64,000 nucleotides of DNA from Sulfurivermis fontis (GCF_004001245.1 NZ_AP018724.1:2224501-2288500), one strand, 5' to 3'; positions 38,196 to 46,053 are shown, counted from the first letter of the stretch. Made by a program: numbers and translations. Notes: generated by a model from the letters alone, not told the origin.

Positions 38196-38564
38196 ATGCA
38201 CACCACCGTCCATATCGACGACAAACCGGTCAGCGTGGAACTGAGCCATCGGGCGCAGGATGCCCTGGCACGAAGGAAAACACCCCTGCTGGTGGAAATG
38301 GAGTTGCTGTTCAGCTGCCTGATCCGGAAAAAGGTGCGCTTCCACGAGGCCGCTGACACCACCGGAGCCACTGCCGTGGTCGACGGCCTGGCGCTGCGCT
38401 TCCATCCGGTGATGACCGCCGCCTGCCGTCTCGGTGACATCGGCGACACCGCCCCGCCGCTGGCCGACTTCCCCATAGCCAACCCCGCGGCCTTCGTACC
38501 CCGTTGGCTGCGCATCGACTACGACGGCGCACAGTGGCACGGCGAATTTGGTTATCGCCACTGA
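38196..38564 (+). CDS. Conserved hypothetical protein
   Basis: 122 residues, soluble. Begins MHTTVHIDDKPVSVELSHRA and includes KTPLLVEMELLFSCLIRKKV and the end VPRWLRIDYDGAQWHGEFGY. No known domain recognised. It starts 14 bp after the preceding hypothetical gene with a good ribosome-binding site (AGGAGG) and belongs to the same operon. Directly after it stands an intact Shine-Dalgarno whose gene is displaced by the insertion element. Confidence 0.65.
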   Translation: MHTTVHIDDKPVSVELSHRAQDALARRKTPLLVEMELLFSCLIRKKVRFHEAADTTGATAVVDGLALRFHPVMTAACRLGDIGDTAPPLADFPIANPAAFVPRWLRIDYDGAQWHGEFGYRH

Positions 38565-38788
38565 GCCCGGCAAGGAGAATTGAATGGACGCCTCCCACCC
38601 CGTGAGCGCTGAACACGAGTTATCCGGCGCGCTGGCCGTCTTCGGTATGGAGGGACCTGCGGCGCCCGGCGCCGTGGATAGCTTTGCGGTGTGGGTGGGA
38701 TGAAGGTGGACCCTCACGGGCCGACGGCATCGAAGTGCCCAAGGTGGAAGATACTGAAGGTCTTCACAGGCAAACCGGAGGGTCCGAA

Positions 38789-39814
38789 ATGAATGGTAGC
38801 AAAACGGTCGTTGGCGTGGATATCGCCAAGCGGGTATTTCAGTTGCACTGGATCGACATGGAGACCGGAGAGATCGTGAGCCTGCAGCTCAAGCGCGAGA
38901 AGTTCCTCGAACACTTCGCTAACCGGCAACCATGCCTCATTGGGATGGAAGCCTGCGGCGGTGCGCAGCACTGGGCGAGGAAACTCACGGCGCTGGGCCA
39001 CCAGGTCAAGCTCCTGCCAGGCAAGGCGGTGAAGCCGTTCGTCACCGGCAACAAGAACGACCGGCAGGACGCGCGGGCGATCTGGACAGCGGTGCAGCAG
39101 CCGCACGTCAAGGCGGTGGCGATCAAGACGGAAGAACAGCAGGCCATCCTGGCGCTGCACCGCATGAGGAGCCAGTTGGTCAAGTTCCGCACCGCGCAGA
39201 TTAACGGCCTGCGGGGGTTGCTCGCCGAATACGGTGAAGTGATGCCGCAGGGCAAAGCGGGGGTCAGGAAGGGAATTGCTGCGGCTTTGGCCAGACTGGA
39301 AGACCGGCTGCCGGCAATGGTGATCGATACGTTGCGCGAGCAATGGGCGCGCATCGAGAAGCTGGATGGGGAAATCGCCGCCATCGAGCAGCGCATCCAG
39401 CTGTGGCTCAAGCAAGACGAAGCTTGCAAGCGAATCGCTGAAATTCCTGGTGTCGGGCCGCTGACCGCCACGGCGGCGGTCGCCATCATGGGCGACGCCA
39501 AAGCCTTCAAGTCGGGGCGAGAGTTCGCCGCCTTCGCCGGCCTGGTGCCGCGACAGGTGGGCACTGGTGGGCGCATCAAACTGCTCGGCATCAGCAAGCG
39601 CGGTGACACCTACCTGCGCACCTTGCTGATTCACGGTGCGCGATCCGTGCTGACCCACGCCAAAGACCCCGGCCCGTGGGTCACGAAATTACGCCAGCGC
39701 CGGCCGCTGAATGTCGCGGTCGTGGCCCTGGCCAACAAGATGGCGCGAACGATCTGGGCGATGCTCGCTCATGAACGGACGTACCAAAAGGGATTCGTCA
39801 GTCAGCCGGCATAG
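38789..39814 (+). CDS. IS110-family (IS1111 group) DEDD transposase
   Basis: 341 residues. The N-terminal RuvC-like DEDD domain has VVGVDIAKRVFQLHWID (first Asp), LIGMEACGGAQHWARKL (Glu) and TGNKNDRQDARAIWTA (two Asp). The C-terminal Tnp domain has EIPGVGPLTATAAVAIMGDA and the catalytic-serine region GREFAAFAGLVPRQVGTGGR. Full length and without stops, so probably active or recently active. Relatives use a structured non-coding RNA from the element's ends to choose the target. Confidence 0.93.
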   Translation: MNGSKTVVGVDIAKRVFQLHWIDMETGEIVSLQLKREKFLEHFANRQPCLIGMEACGGAQHWARKLTALGHQVKLLPGKAVKPFVTGNKNDRQDARAIWTAVQQPHVKAVAIKTEEQQAILALHRMRSQLVKFRTAQINGLRGLLAEYGEVMPQGKAGVRKGIAAALARLEDRLPAMVIDTLREQWARIEKLDGEIAAIEQRIQLWLKQDEACKRIAEIPGVGPLTATAAVAIMGDAKAFKSGREFAAFAGLVPRQVGTGGRIKLLGISKRGDTYLRTLLIHGARSVLTHAKDPGPWVTKLRQRRPLNVAVVALANKMARTIWAMLAHERTYQKGFVSQPA

Positions 39815-39904
39815 GTGCCTGACGAGTGTATCAACCACTTTGAAGAAAGGAGTGGCCGCCGTAAAGGTTGCGCAAGGTCGATAAAGTGTGATGGCAAACA
39901 GGTC

Positions 39905-40025
39905 AGACCGTGACCCGCCAAACCTGTATGGCGGTAAGGACTTCGAGTCCTTCAGGAGAATGAGGCGCGGGTCAGCGGATTCCATCAGGGCCAGCAGGTC
40001 TATTCCTGCACAACAGGCCGGATAT
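39905..40025 (+). ncRNA. Candidate bridge-type RNA of the IS1111 element
   Basis: Within the non-coding region after the transposase a nested fold is visible: outer stem TGACCCGC (39911-39918) with GCGGGTCA (39967-39974); inner CCTG (39923-39926) with CAGG (39953-39956); and the perfect hairpin AAGGACT-TCG-AGTCCTT (39936-39952). Unpaired internal loops of 4 and 10 nt, and a 9-nt bulge, lie between them. A second hairpin GCAGG...CCTGC (39994-40009) sits inside GGCC/GGCC. IS110-family elements encode bridge RNAs with internal loops for target and donor; in the IS1111 group the RNA is expected downstream of the gene. Confidence 0.6.
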
Positions 40026-40099
40026 AGAACTGCAGCCTATCTGTCCCAACACACCAAAATCGCCCTTGGCAAACGGGAGGCGTCCATATAGATACCGCC

Positions 40100-40684
40100 A
40101 TGCAAACGATATCCGAGGTAAAGGTGTGGGACCCCCTGGTACGGGTATTCCACTGGAGCCTGGTGACCGCCTTCGCCGTCGCCTACATCACCGAAGATCA
40201 CTTCCTCGGCCTGCATACCCAGGCCGGCTACACCATCATCGGCCTGGTGCTGTTCCGCCTGGTGTGGGGTGTGATCGGCACGCGCCACGCCCGCTTCAGC
40301 GACTTCGTGCGCGGCCCCGGTGCGGTGCGCGACTACCTGATGGGTCTGCTGCACAAGCGCCCGGTCCATTATCTCGGCCACAACCCGGCCGGCGGCTGGA
40401 TGGTGCTTGCACTGCTGGCCGCCCTGCTGCTGACCACCCTGAGCGGCCTGCTCACCTACGGCATCGGCGAGAACGCCGCCGGCCCCTTCGCCGCCCTGGC
40501 CGGTAACCCCGAGGGCCTCCTGAGCGAGGCGATGGAAGAGGTGCATGAGTTCCTGGCCCACTTCACCCTGCTGCTGGTATTCGTGCATATCGCCGGCGTT
40601 GTCGTCAGCGGCTGGCTGCACCACGAAAACCTGGTGCGCGCCATGCTCACCGGCCGCAAGCCCCTGGTACCGAACGAGGAGTGA
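40100..40684 (+). CDS. Cytochrome b561-type membrane diheme protein
   Basis: 194 residues, four membrane segments, di-heme cytochrome b of the bacterial b561 / Ni-Fe hydrogenase b-subunit type. Begins VWDPLVRVFHWSLVTAFAVA (heme-ligand His18) and ends with LLVFVHIAGVVVSGWLHHEN (His). No ribosome-binding site precedes the ATG because the insertion element ends 9 nt upstream. It is followed by two cytochromes c, so it likely takes electrons from or gives them to quinone for these periplasmic proteins. Confidence 0.9.
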   Translation: MQTISEVKVWDPLVRVFHWSLVTAFAVAYITEDHFLGLHTQAGYTIIGLVLFRLVWGVIGTRHARFSDFVRGPGAVRDYLMGLLHKRPVHYLGHNPAGGWMVLALLAALLLTTLSGLLTYGIGENAAGPFAALAGNPEGLLSEAMEEVHEFLAHFTLLLVFVHIAGVVVSGWLHHENLVRAMLTGRKPLVPNEE

Positions 40685-40687
40685 ACC

Positions 40688-41065
40688 ATGAAGATACTGC
40701 CCATCGTGATAGTGTTCCTCGTCGGCCTGTCCTCGGCCCATGCCGGTGCCGTCGACGAGCTGCTGCAGGAATACCGTTCCCAGGGCGCCGGCCCGTTCAG
40801 CGCCGAGGCCGGCGCGGCGCTGTGGACCCGCAGCGGCGGTGCCCAGACCTGTGCCGCCTGCCACGACAGCGACCTGCGTACCGGCGGCAGGCATGCCAAG
40901 ACCGGCAAGCCCATCGCGCCGATGGCGCCCTCGGTCAATGCCAAACGCCTCACCGACCGGGCCTTCATCGAGAAGTGGTTCAAGCGCAATTGCGACAGCG
41001 CCTGGGGCCGCGCCTGCACGCCCCAGGAAAAGGGTGACTTTCTCAGCTACCTTCGCAACCAGTAA
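40688..41065 (+). CDS. SHP-type monoheme cytochrome c (DUF1924)
   Basis: 125 residues with signal peptide MKILPIVIVFLVGLSSAHA. One heme site, CAACH (near residue 57). The pattern RSGGAQTCAACHDSDLRTGG and PMAPSVNAKRLTDRAFIEKW matches sphaeroides heme protein (SHP), an unusual oxygen-binding high-spin cytochrome c. SHP genes in other bacteria sit with a diheme cytochrome c and a cytochrome b561, exactly as here. The physiological role is unsettled (oxygen, nitric oxide or organic hydroxylamine chemistry proposed). Confidence 0.9.
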   Translation: MKILPIVIVFLVGLSSAHAGAVDELLQEYRSQGAGPFSAEAGAALWTRSGGAQTCAACHDSDLRTGGRHAKTGKPIAPMAPSVNAKRLTDRAFIEKWFKRNCDSAWGRACTPQEKGDFLSYLRNQ

Positions 41066-41079
41066 CGGAGGGACGGATC

Positions 41080-41613
41080 ATGCACATCAAACATTTCTGG
41101 CCGCTGCTGGCCGGTATCGGCCTGGTGGCCACCAGCCTGTCCGTCGTCGGTGACGACGATCGTCGCGGTTCGGGCGTCGCCCCGGTATCACTGCCGCTGT
41201 ACCAGCAGGAATGCGGCAGCTGTCACTTCGCCTATCCGCCCGGCCTGCTGCCGGCCCGCTCCTGGGCCCAGGTGATGGCCGGTCTCGGCGATCACTTCGG
41301 CGACAGCGCCGCACTGGATGCCCTGGATCAGCAGGCGATACAGGAGTACCTGCTTTACAATGCCGCCGATCGGGTCAAGGAGCGCCGCGCCGTGAAGATC
41401 GCCCGCTCGCTGCGTGCCGATGAGGCGCCGCTGCGCATCAGCGAGGTCCCCTACATCGTGCAGAAGCACCGCGCGATCCCGGCGCGCCTGATCAAGGACA
41501 ACGCCAAGGTGGGCAGCCTGAGCAATTGCACGGCCTGCCATACCCGCGCCGACAGCGGTTCGTTCAGCGAGCGGGAAATCGACATTCCGGGGTACGGCGC
41601 ATGGGACGACTGA
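41080..41613 (+). CDS. Diheme cytochrome c (DHC)
   Basis: 177 residues. N-terminal signal (LLAGIGLVATSLSVV) and two heme motifs: CGSCH (near residue 46) and CTACH (near residue 153). The segment FAYPPGLLPARSWAQVMAGL after the first heme is characteristic of DHC, the electron donor to SHP in Rhodobacter and Shewanella. Overlaps the PepSY gene by 13 bp. Confidence 0.9.
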   Translation: MHIKHFWPLLAGIGLVATSLSVVGDDDRRGSGVAPVSLPLYQQECGSCHFAYPPGLLPARSWAQVMAGLGDHFGDSAALDALDQQAIQEYLLYNAADRVKERRAVKIARSLRADEAPLRISEVPYIVQKHRAIPARLIKDNAKVGSLSNCTACHTRADSGSFSEREIDIPGYGAWDD

Positions 41614-41906
41614 CGGCGGTTGCATTCCTCCTGGCGGCGCTGCTGGCCGCGGCCGGCGGCGCCAGTGCCGAGAGCGATCACGACCGTGCCCGCCGCCTGC
41701 GCGATGCCGGCGACATCCTGCCGCTGGAAACCATCATCGAGCGGGTCCGCCGCGAGCGTCCCGGGCGCATCCTGGAACTGGAGCTGAAGGAGAAGAAGGA
41801 GCGTATCCTCTACGAGGTAGAGATGGTGGATGAACGGGGTATGGTGTGGGAACTGTATTTCGATGCCCGCAGCGGCGAGCTGCTGAAGAGCGAACAGGAC
41901 GACTGA
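41601..41906 (+). CDS. PepSY-domain periplasmic protein
   Basis: 101 residues with a signal peptide (LTAVAFLLAALLAAAGGASA) and one PepSY domain: DILPLETIIERVRRERPGRI, ILELELKEKKERILYEVEMV and ELYFDARSGELLKSEQDD. PepSY proteins next to two-component systems often act as periplasmic modulators of the sensor kinase; the adjacent response regulator and kinase fit this. The end is 1 bp before the regulator start. Confidence 0.88.
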   Translation: MGRLTAVAFLLAALLAAAGGASAESDHDRARRLRDAGDILPLETIIERVRRERPGRILELELKEKKERILYEVEMVDERGMVWELYFDARSGELLKSEQDD

Positions 41907-41907
41907 C

Positions 41908-42573
41908 TTGAGGCTGCTGCTGGTAGAGGACGATGCCGCCCTGAGCGCGCAACTGCGCAGCGATCTGGAGCGCGCCGGTTTCGCCGTCGATGTCGCCGCC
42001 AACGGCATCGACGGCGAGGCCCTGGGCGACACCGAACCCTATGACGCGATCGTGCTCGACCTCGGCCTGCCCGGCCGTCCCGGCCTGGAGGTGCTGAGCC
42101 ACTGGCGTCAGCGCGGCAACGCGGTGCCGGTGGTGATCCTCACCGCACGCGATGCCTGGCACGAAAAGGTCGACGGCTTTCGCGCCGGCGCCGACGACTA
42201 CCTGGGCAAGCCGTTCCATACCGAGGAGCTCGTCGCCCGCCTGCTGGCGGTGACGCGGCGCGCCAGCACCCGGACCGTCGGCCCCCTGCAGGCCCCCGGC
42301 CTGACCCTCGACGAACAGCGCCAGACCGTCACCGATGCCGCCGGCAACGAACACACCCTCACCGGCACCGAGTTCCGTCTGCTGCGCTACTTCATGCTGC
42401 ACCCGGGCCAGCTGCTGTCCAAGTCGCGCCTCACCGAACACGTGTACGATTACGACTCCGACAAGGACAGCAACGTCATCGAGGTCTATGTGAACCGCCT
42501 GCGCCAGAAACTGGGCAAGGACATCATCACCACCCACCGCGGCCAGGGCTACATGTTCGGGGAACGGCACTGA
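41908..42573 (+). CDS. OmpR/PhoP-type response regulator
   Basis: 221 residues: receiver domain with Asp51 (DAIVLDLGLPGRPG) as phosphorylation site and acidic pair EDD near the N-terminus, then an OmpR winged helix (TGTEFRLLRYFMLHPGQLLS, VIEVYVNRLRQKLGKD, TTHRGQGYMFG). The start codon is TTG. Overlaps the kinase gene by 1 bp. It likely regulates the cytochrome / PepSY operon to which it belongs. Confidence 0.95.
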   Translation: MRLLLVEDDAALSAQLRSDLERAGFAVDVAANGIDGEALGDTEPYDAIVLDLGLPGRPGLEVLSHWRQRGNAVPVVILTARDAWHEKVDGFRAGADDYLGKPFHTEELVARLLAVTRRASTRTVGPLQAPGLTLDEQRQTVTDAAGNEHTLTGTEFRLLRYFMLHPGQLLSKSRLTEHVYDYDSDKDSNVIEVYVNRLRQKLGKDIITTHRGQGYMFGERH

Positions 42574-43898
42574 TGGCCTCGCTGCAGGGCCGTCTCAGCA
42601 TCGGCCTGCTCATCACCCTGCTGGCGGTGTTCCTGTTGCAGGGGGCGGTATCCAGTCTGGCCCTGCGCGACATGACCCAGGACTACATCGCCTCACGCCT
42701 GTTGCACGACAGCGAGAGCCTCCTCGCCGCCATCCAGCCGCAGCCCGACGGCACACTCGGCATCGACACCACCCGCATCGACGGCATCTATCAGCGCCCC
42801 TACTCCGGCCACTACTACCGCATCGAGAGCGGGCAGCAGGTGCTGCGCTCACGCTCGCTATGGGACCAGGACCTGCCGGTGCCGGTTCTCGCCAGCGGCG
42901 CAGAGCAGCGCCTGCAGCGGCACGGCCCGCAGCATCAGCCGCTGCTGGTGGTGGTGCATGGCTACAGCAAGGATGGCCGCGACATCACCATCGCGGTGGC
43001 CGAGGACCTCGGCCTGATCCGCGCCAGCGTGCACCACTTCCAGTGGCTGTTCGTCCTGGTGTCGCTGGGCGCGCTGGTTTCGCTGTTCCTGCTGCAACGC
43101 TGGCTGGTGCGGCGCAGCCTGCGACCGCTGGTGCAGGTACGCGCCGACATCGACCGTCTGGAACGCGGCGACATCGCCAGCCTGCCGGAGCAGGTGCCGG
43201 CGGAGTTGCAGCCGCTGATCCGCGAAGTCAACCGCCTGCTCGTCGCCTTCGCCGAGCGCCTGCAGCGCTCGCGCAATGCCCTCGGCAATCTGGCCCATGC
43301 CCTGAAGACCCCGCTCAGCCTGCTCGGCCAGGTGAGTGAAGACCCGACGCTCACCGCCAACCCTGCGCTGCACGAACGGCTCACCACGCCGCTCACCACC
43401 ATGCGCCAGCTCATCGATCGCGAGCTGAAGCGGGCGCGCCTGGCCGGGGGCAACGTGCCGGGACGCCGCTTCGTGCCGGAACAGGAGCTGCCGCCGCTGC
43501 TCGACGTGCTGCGTCGCCTCCATACGGAAAAGGACCTGGCATTCGATTGCCGACTCGCCGCTGGGCTGGCGGTGAATGCGGATCGGGAAGACATGCTGGA
43601 ACTGCTCGGCAACCTGCTGGACAACGCCTGCAAGTGGAGTCGCGGAAAAATCCGCATCACCACCGCGGAGCGTGACGGCTTCTGCCTGTGTGTCGAGGAC
43701 GACGGCCCCGGCTGCTCGGATGCGCAACTGGCATCGCTCACCGCCCGCGGCGTGCGCATCGACGAATCCACCGCCGGCCATGGCCTCGGCCTGGCCATAG
43801 CCAGCGACATCGTCACCGGCTACGGCGGCACCCTCCGCTTCGGCCGCTCGGAATCCCTCGGCGGCTTCCGCGTCGAGGTCACCCTGCCGCCGCTCTGA
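42573..43898 (+). CDS. Sensor histidine kinase, PhoQ/QseC-like
   Basis: 441 residues: N-terminal membrane segment (about 10-30), a periplasmic domain of about 125 residues (DGIYQRPYSGHYYRIESGQQ), second segment (about 155-175), HAMP linker (RSLRPLVQVRADIDRLERGD), then NLAHALKTPLSLL with the phosphorylated His, N box ELLGNLLDNACKW, and ATP lid VEDDGPGCSDAQL ... GHGLGLAIASDI. Forms the two-component pair with the preceding regulator; the PepSY protein may be its periplasmic partner. Confidence 0.95.
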   Translation: MASLQGRLSIGLLITLLAVFLLQGAVSSLALRDMTQDYIASRLLHDSESLLAAIQPQPDGTLGIDTTRIDGIYQRPYSGHYYRIESGQQVLRSRSLWDQDLPVPVLASGAEQRLQRHGPQHQPLLVVVHGYSKDGRDITIAVAEDLGLIRASVHHFQWLFVLVSLGALVSLFLLQRWLVRRSLRPLVQVRADIDRLERGDIASLPEQVPAELQPLIREVNRLLVAFAERLQRSRNALGNLAHALKTPLSLLGQVSEDPTLTANPALHERLTTPLTTMRQLIDRELKRARLAGGNVPGRRFVPEQELPPLLDVLRRLHTEKDLAFDCRLAAGLAVNADREDMLELLGNLLDNACKWSRGKIRITTAERDGFCLCVEDDGPGCSDAQLASLTARGVRIDESTAGHGLGLAIASDIVTGYGGTLRFGRSESLGGFRVEVTLPPL

Positions 43899-43924
43899 GC
43901 GGACCCACAGGCCGAACGGGAGCG

Positions 43925-44347
43925 CTATTTGCCCAGCACGGTCAGCAGATCGCGCTTGTGCTCCTCCTCCTGGATCAGGATATCCTCCAGCACGCGGCGC
44001 AGGCCGTACTCCTGCAAGGCCTCTGCCTGGGCGATGCGCTCCTTGTAGCGCTTGATGGCGTTCTCCTCGCCCAACAGATCCTGTTTCAACATTTCCTTGC
44101 TGCTGTCCGATATCTCGCGTTTCTCCACATCCACCGTCGGCACGCCGCCGAGAAAGCCGATCTGGTCCGACAGCATCACCGCATGGGCCATCTCCTCCTG
44201 CGAGTGAATCAGCAATTCCTTCTGGATCGACTCATATTCCGGCCCGGTGATCACCGCCGCGTGCTGCACATACTGGATGGCCGCCGCATACTCCCACTCC
44301 AGGTCCTTGTTCAACTCCTCGATCAGTTTCTTTTTGGTGATTTTCAT
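43925..44347 (-). CDS. Ferritin-like (bacterioferritin/Dps-like) diiron protein
   Basis: 140 residues forming a four-helix bundle. Carboxylate/histidine ligands appear in order: NKDLEWEYAAAIQYVQHAAV, HSQEEMAHAVMLSDQI, DLLGEENAIKRYKERI and ILIQEEEHKRDLLTVLG, the Ex6Y...ExxH...E...ExxH pattern of the ferritin-like superfamily. It is shorter than bacterioferritin (about 158). Possible iron storage, peroxide detoxification or rubrerythrin-like role; no rubredoxin domain is present. Convergent with the sensor kinase gene. Confidence 0.85.
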   Translation of the reverse strand: MKITKKKLIEELNKDLEWEYAAAIQYVQHAAVITGPEYESIQKELLIHSQEEMAHAVMLSDQIGFLGGVPTVDVEKREISDSSKEMLKQDLLGEENAIKRYKERIAQAEALQEYGLRRVLEDILIQEEEHKRDLLTVLGK

Positions 44348-44482
44348 CGCACACCTCGTCCGTTATGCCGGAAGATCATGCCGGGAGGCATGAAGACACT
44401 GTCCTGTAATCAATACTAGAAAAAGACCAGACGATTGCCAACCGACAGGAGGGATACGCGGCGGGATGCGGCCGGGCGCACC

Positions 44483-44508
44483 AAAAGAAACCCCGCCGAA
44501 ACGGGGTT
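44483..44508 (-). terminator. Rho-independent terminator of the broken cold-shock gene
   Basis: On the minus strand AACCCCG-TTTCGG-CGGGGTT forms a 7-bp stem, followed by TTCTTTTGG. It lies about 27 nt after the stop of the csp remnant, the usual place for a csp terminator, and is intact although the gene is broken. Confidence 0.85.
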
Positions 44509-44534
44509 GCTCTATAGCCGGACACCGCAACGAC

Positions 44535-44663
44535 TCAGCAGGAAACACTATGGTTCGCCTGCGGCCCCTGCGGGCCCTTGCTTACGTCGGCGCTGCCGTC
44601 ATCAGGAGTAATGAAGCCGGAACCCTTGGACTCGTTGAACCACTTTACAGTACCTGTAGCCCG
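44535..44663 (-). pseudogene. Cold-shock protein (CspA family) remnant with internal deletion
   Basis: Translating the minus strand gives [20 protein letters not shown] then DGSADV fused directly to [11 protein letters not shown] and a stop. The first part is the CspA N-terminus with RNP1 (KGFGFI, here KGSGFI); the second is the C-terminal KGPQGPQA motif. About 25-30 residues carrying RNP2 (VFVHF) are deleted in frame. The expected ATG before GCT is CGG, so the start is lost. The region 44348-44482 upstream of the ferritin gene, and 44664-44742, hold no other recognisable gene. Confidence 0.85.
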
Positions 44664-44742
44664 GATGATTTTGCGACTCCATTCAGTCAGGGCCTGCCCA
44701 TGAGTTCTGCACAATCAATCACGCCTGTCGCTTACCATAGAG

Positions 44743-46053
44743 CTACAACGCCCCACCCCGCTTGATGGCGAAATACTGGTTCACCAGCGCCACCGGCAGC
44801 TGCGCCGGGCGCAGGTCGAGCAGGCGGGCACCGTGGTAGGACAGGCGTTCGTGGCTGTGGCGGCGGCGCGCCAGGTAGTCTTCGGTGGCGTGAAATTGCA
44901 GCGCCTGATCGAGGGTGTTGACCTGGGCGGCGACGAGTTCGTCGAGCAGGGACTCGCGCAGATCGGCGACCAGCACCAGGTGGCGGGTACGCAACAGCTT
45001 CACCGCCGCTTCCAGATCGGCCTGGTCTTCATCGCGGGTGTTGGTGATCAACACGACGAGGGCGCGACGGCGCTGGCGCGCAAGCAGTTCGCTGGCGGCA
45101 GCGCGGTAGTCGGCGGCGTCGGTGGTGGATTGCAGGTCGTAGGTGGCGTTGAGCAGACCGTTGACCACATGCTGACCCTTGCGCGGCGCGAACCAGCGGC
45201 GCACGCCGCCGAAGGTCATGAAACCGACGGCGTCGCCCTGGCGCAGCGCTACGTAGGACAGCAGCAGCACGGCGTTGAGCGCCTCGTCGAGATGGACGCG
45301 GCCGGCATCGGCGTGGCGCATGCGGCGGCCGCAATCGACCATGAACAGGATCTGCTGATCGCGCTCGTCCTGGTATTCGCGCGAGATCAGCTTGCGGTAG
45401 CGCGAGGTGGCCTTCCAGTCGATCTGGCGCAGGGTGTCGCCGACGCGGTATTCGCGCAGCTGGTGGAAGTCGCTGCCCTCACCGCGGCGCTGGCGGCGGC
45501 GCACGCCCATCTGGCTCAGGCGGTTGTCGGTGGCGAGCAGGGTGTAGTGGGCAATCTCGGCAAAGTTGGGATAGACGCGCAACGTCTGCGTGCTGCCGTC
45601 ACCGCGCCGCTCGCGCCACAGCCCCCAGGGCGAGCGGATGAGAAATTCGGTGCCGGTGGCATGAAACGCGCCGCGGGTGGGCGGGCGCAGCTGGTAGCGC
45701 AGCTCGGCCCACTGCCCCGGCACCAGAGCCAGACCGGCCGGCTGGCCGCGCACCTCGAATTCCACCGGATGCAGATCATGCACCTCGCACGCCAGCGGCA
45801 GGGTGTCGCCGTTGCGCACCTCCAGCGTCACCGTTGACCAGGCGCCTACCGGCAGGTTGCGATTGAGCCGTCGTGTTACCTGAGGTGTCGGCCGGCGCCG
45901 CTGACGCAGCGCATCGGCCAGCGCGGCCGCGCCGAGCATGACGCCGCCTCCCTGCCAGACCACGACCAGCTCGGGCAGGAACGCGGCGCCGGCACCGAGC
46001 GCAGTCCACAGGACCGCCAGTGCGACCAGCCGCGATGCGGGCGTGAATCTCAC
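44743..46053 (-). CDS. DUF58 (von Willebrand-like) membrane protein
   Basis: 436 residues: two N-terminal hydrophobic segments (about 8-50), a beta-sandwich region, and the DUF58 signature GEGSDFHQLREYRVGDTLRQ followed by IDWKATSRYRKLISREYQDE. The C-terminal half is a vWA-like domain with FMVDCGRRM, a degenerate MIDAS where DxSxS is changed. DUF58 proteins pair with MoxR ATPases; the moxR gene overlaps its start by 4 bp. Confidence 0.92.
   Translation of the reverse strand: MRFTPASRLVALAVLWTALGAGAAFLPELVVVWQGGGVMLGAAALADALRQRRRPTPQVTRRLNRNLPVGAWSTVTLEVRNGDTLPLACEVHDLHPVEFEVRGQPAGLALVPGQWAELRYQLRPPTRGAFHATGTEFLIRSPWGLWRERRGDGSTQTLRVYPNFAEIAHYTLLATDNRLSQMGVRRRQRRGEGSDFHQLREYRVGDTLRQIDWKATSRYRKLISREYQDERDQQILFMVDCGRRMRHADAGRVHLDEALNAVLLLSYVALRQGDAVGFMTFGGVRRWFAPRKGQHVVNGLLNATYDLQSTTDAADYRAAASELLARQRRRALVVLITNTRDEDQADLEAAVKLLRTRHLVLVADLRESLLDELVAAQVNTLDQALQFHATEDYLARRRHSHERLSYHGARLLDLRPAQLPVALVNQYFAIKRGGAL

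Larger units (their letters stand above)
38577..40090 (+). mobile_element. IS1111-type insertion sequence (IS110 family), complete
   Basis: A 13-bp inverted repeat ATGGACGCCTCCC lies at 38584-38596 with its exact complement at 40075-40087. In the IS1111 group the repeats are subterminal, about 7 bp from the left and 3 bp from the right end; applying this gives 38577-40090. The transposase frame is intact, with a 0.26-kb non-coding region downstream of it, as in that group. No target duplication is expected. Joining the flanks (38576 to 40091) restores AAGGAG 8 nt before the cytochrome b ATG, which supports these ends. An ATG at 38584 opens a 39-codon frame that is just the IS left end. Confidence 0.85.

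Noticed and set aside
38584-38703. A 39-codon open frame after a perfect Shine-Dalgarno, first taken for a gene broken by the insertion
   Set aside because: Its ATG is the first three bases of the IS left inverted repeat (ATGGACGCCTCCC), repeated in reverse at 40075-40087, so the frame is the IS end itself.
44466-44765. A 99-codon plus-strand open frame in the gap before the DUF58 gene
   Set aside because: The other strand of the same stretch reads as a cold-shock gene remnant with its terminator, which explains the sequence better.
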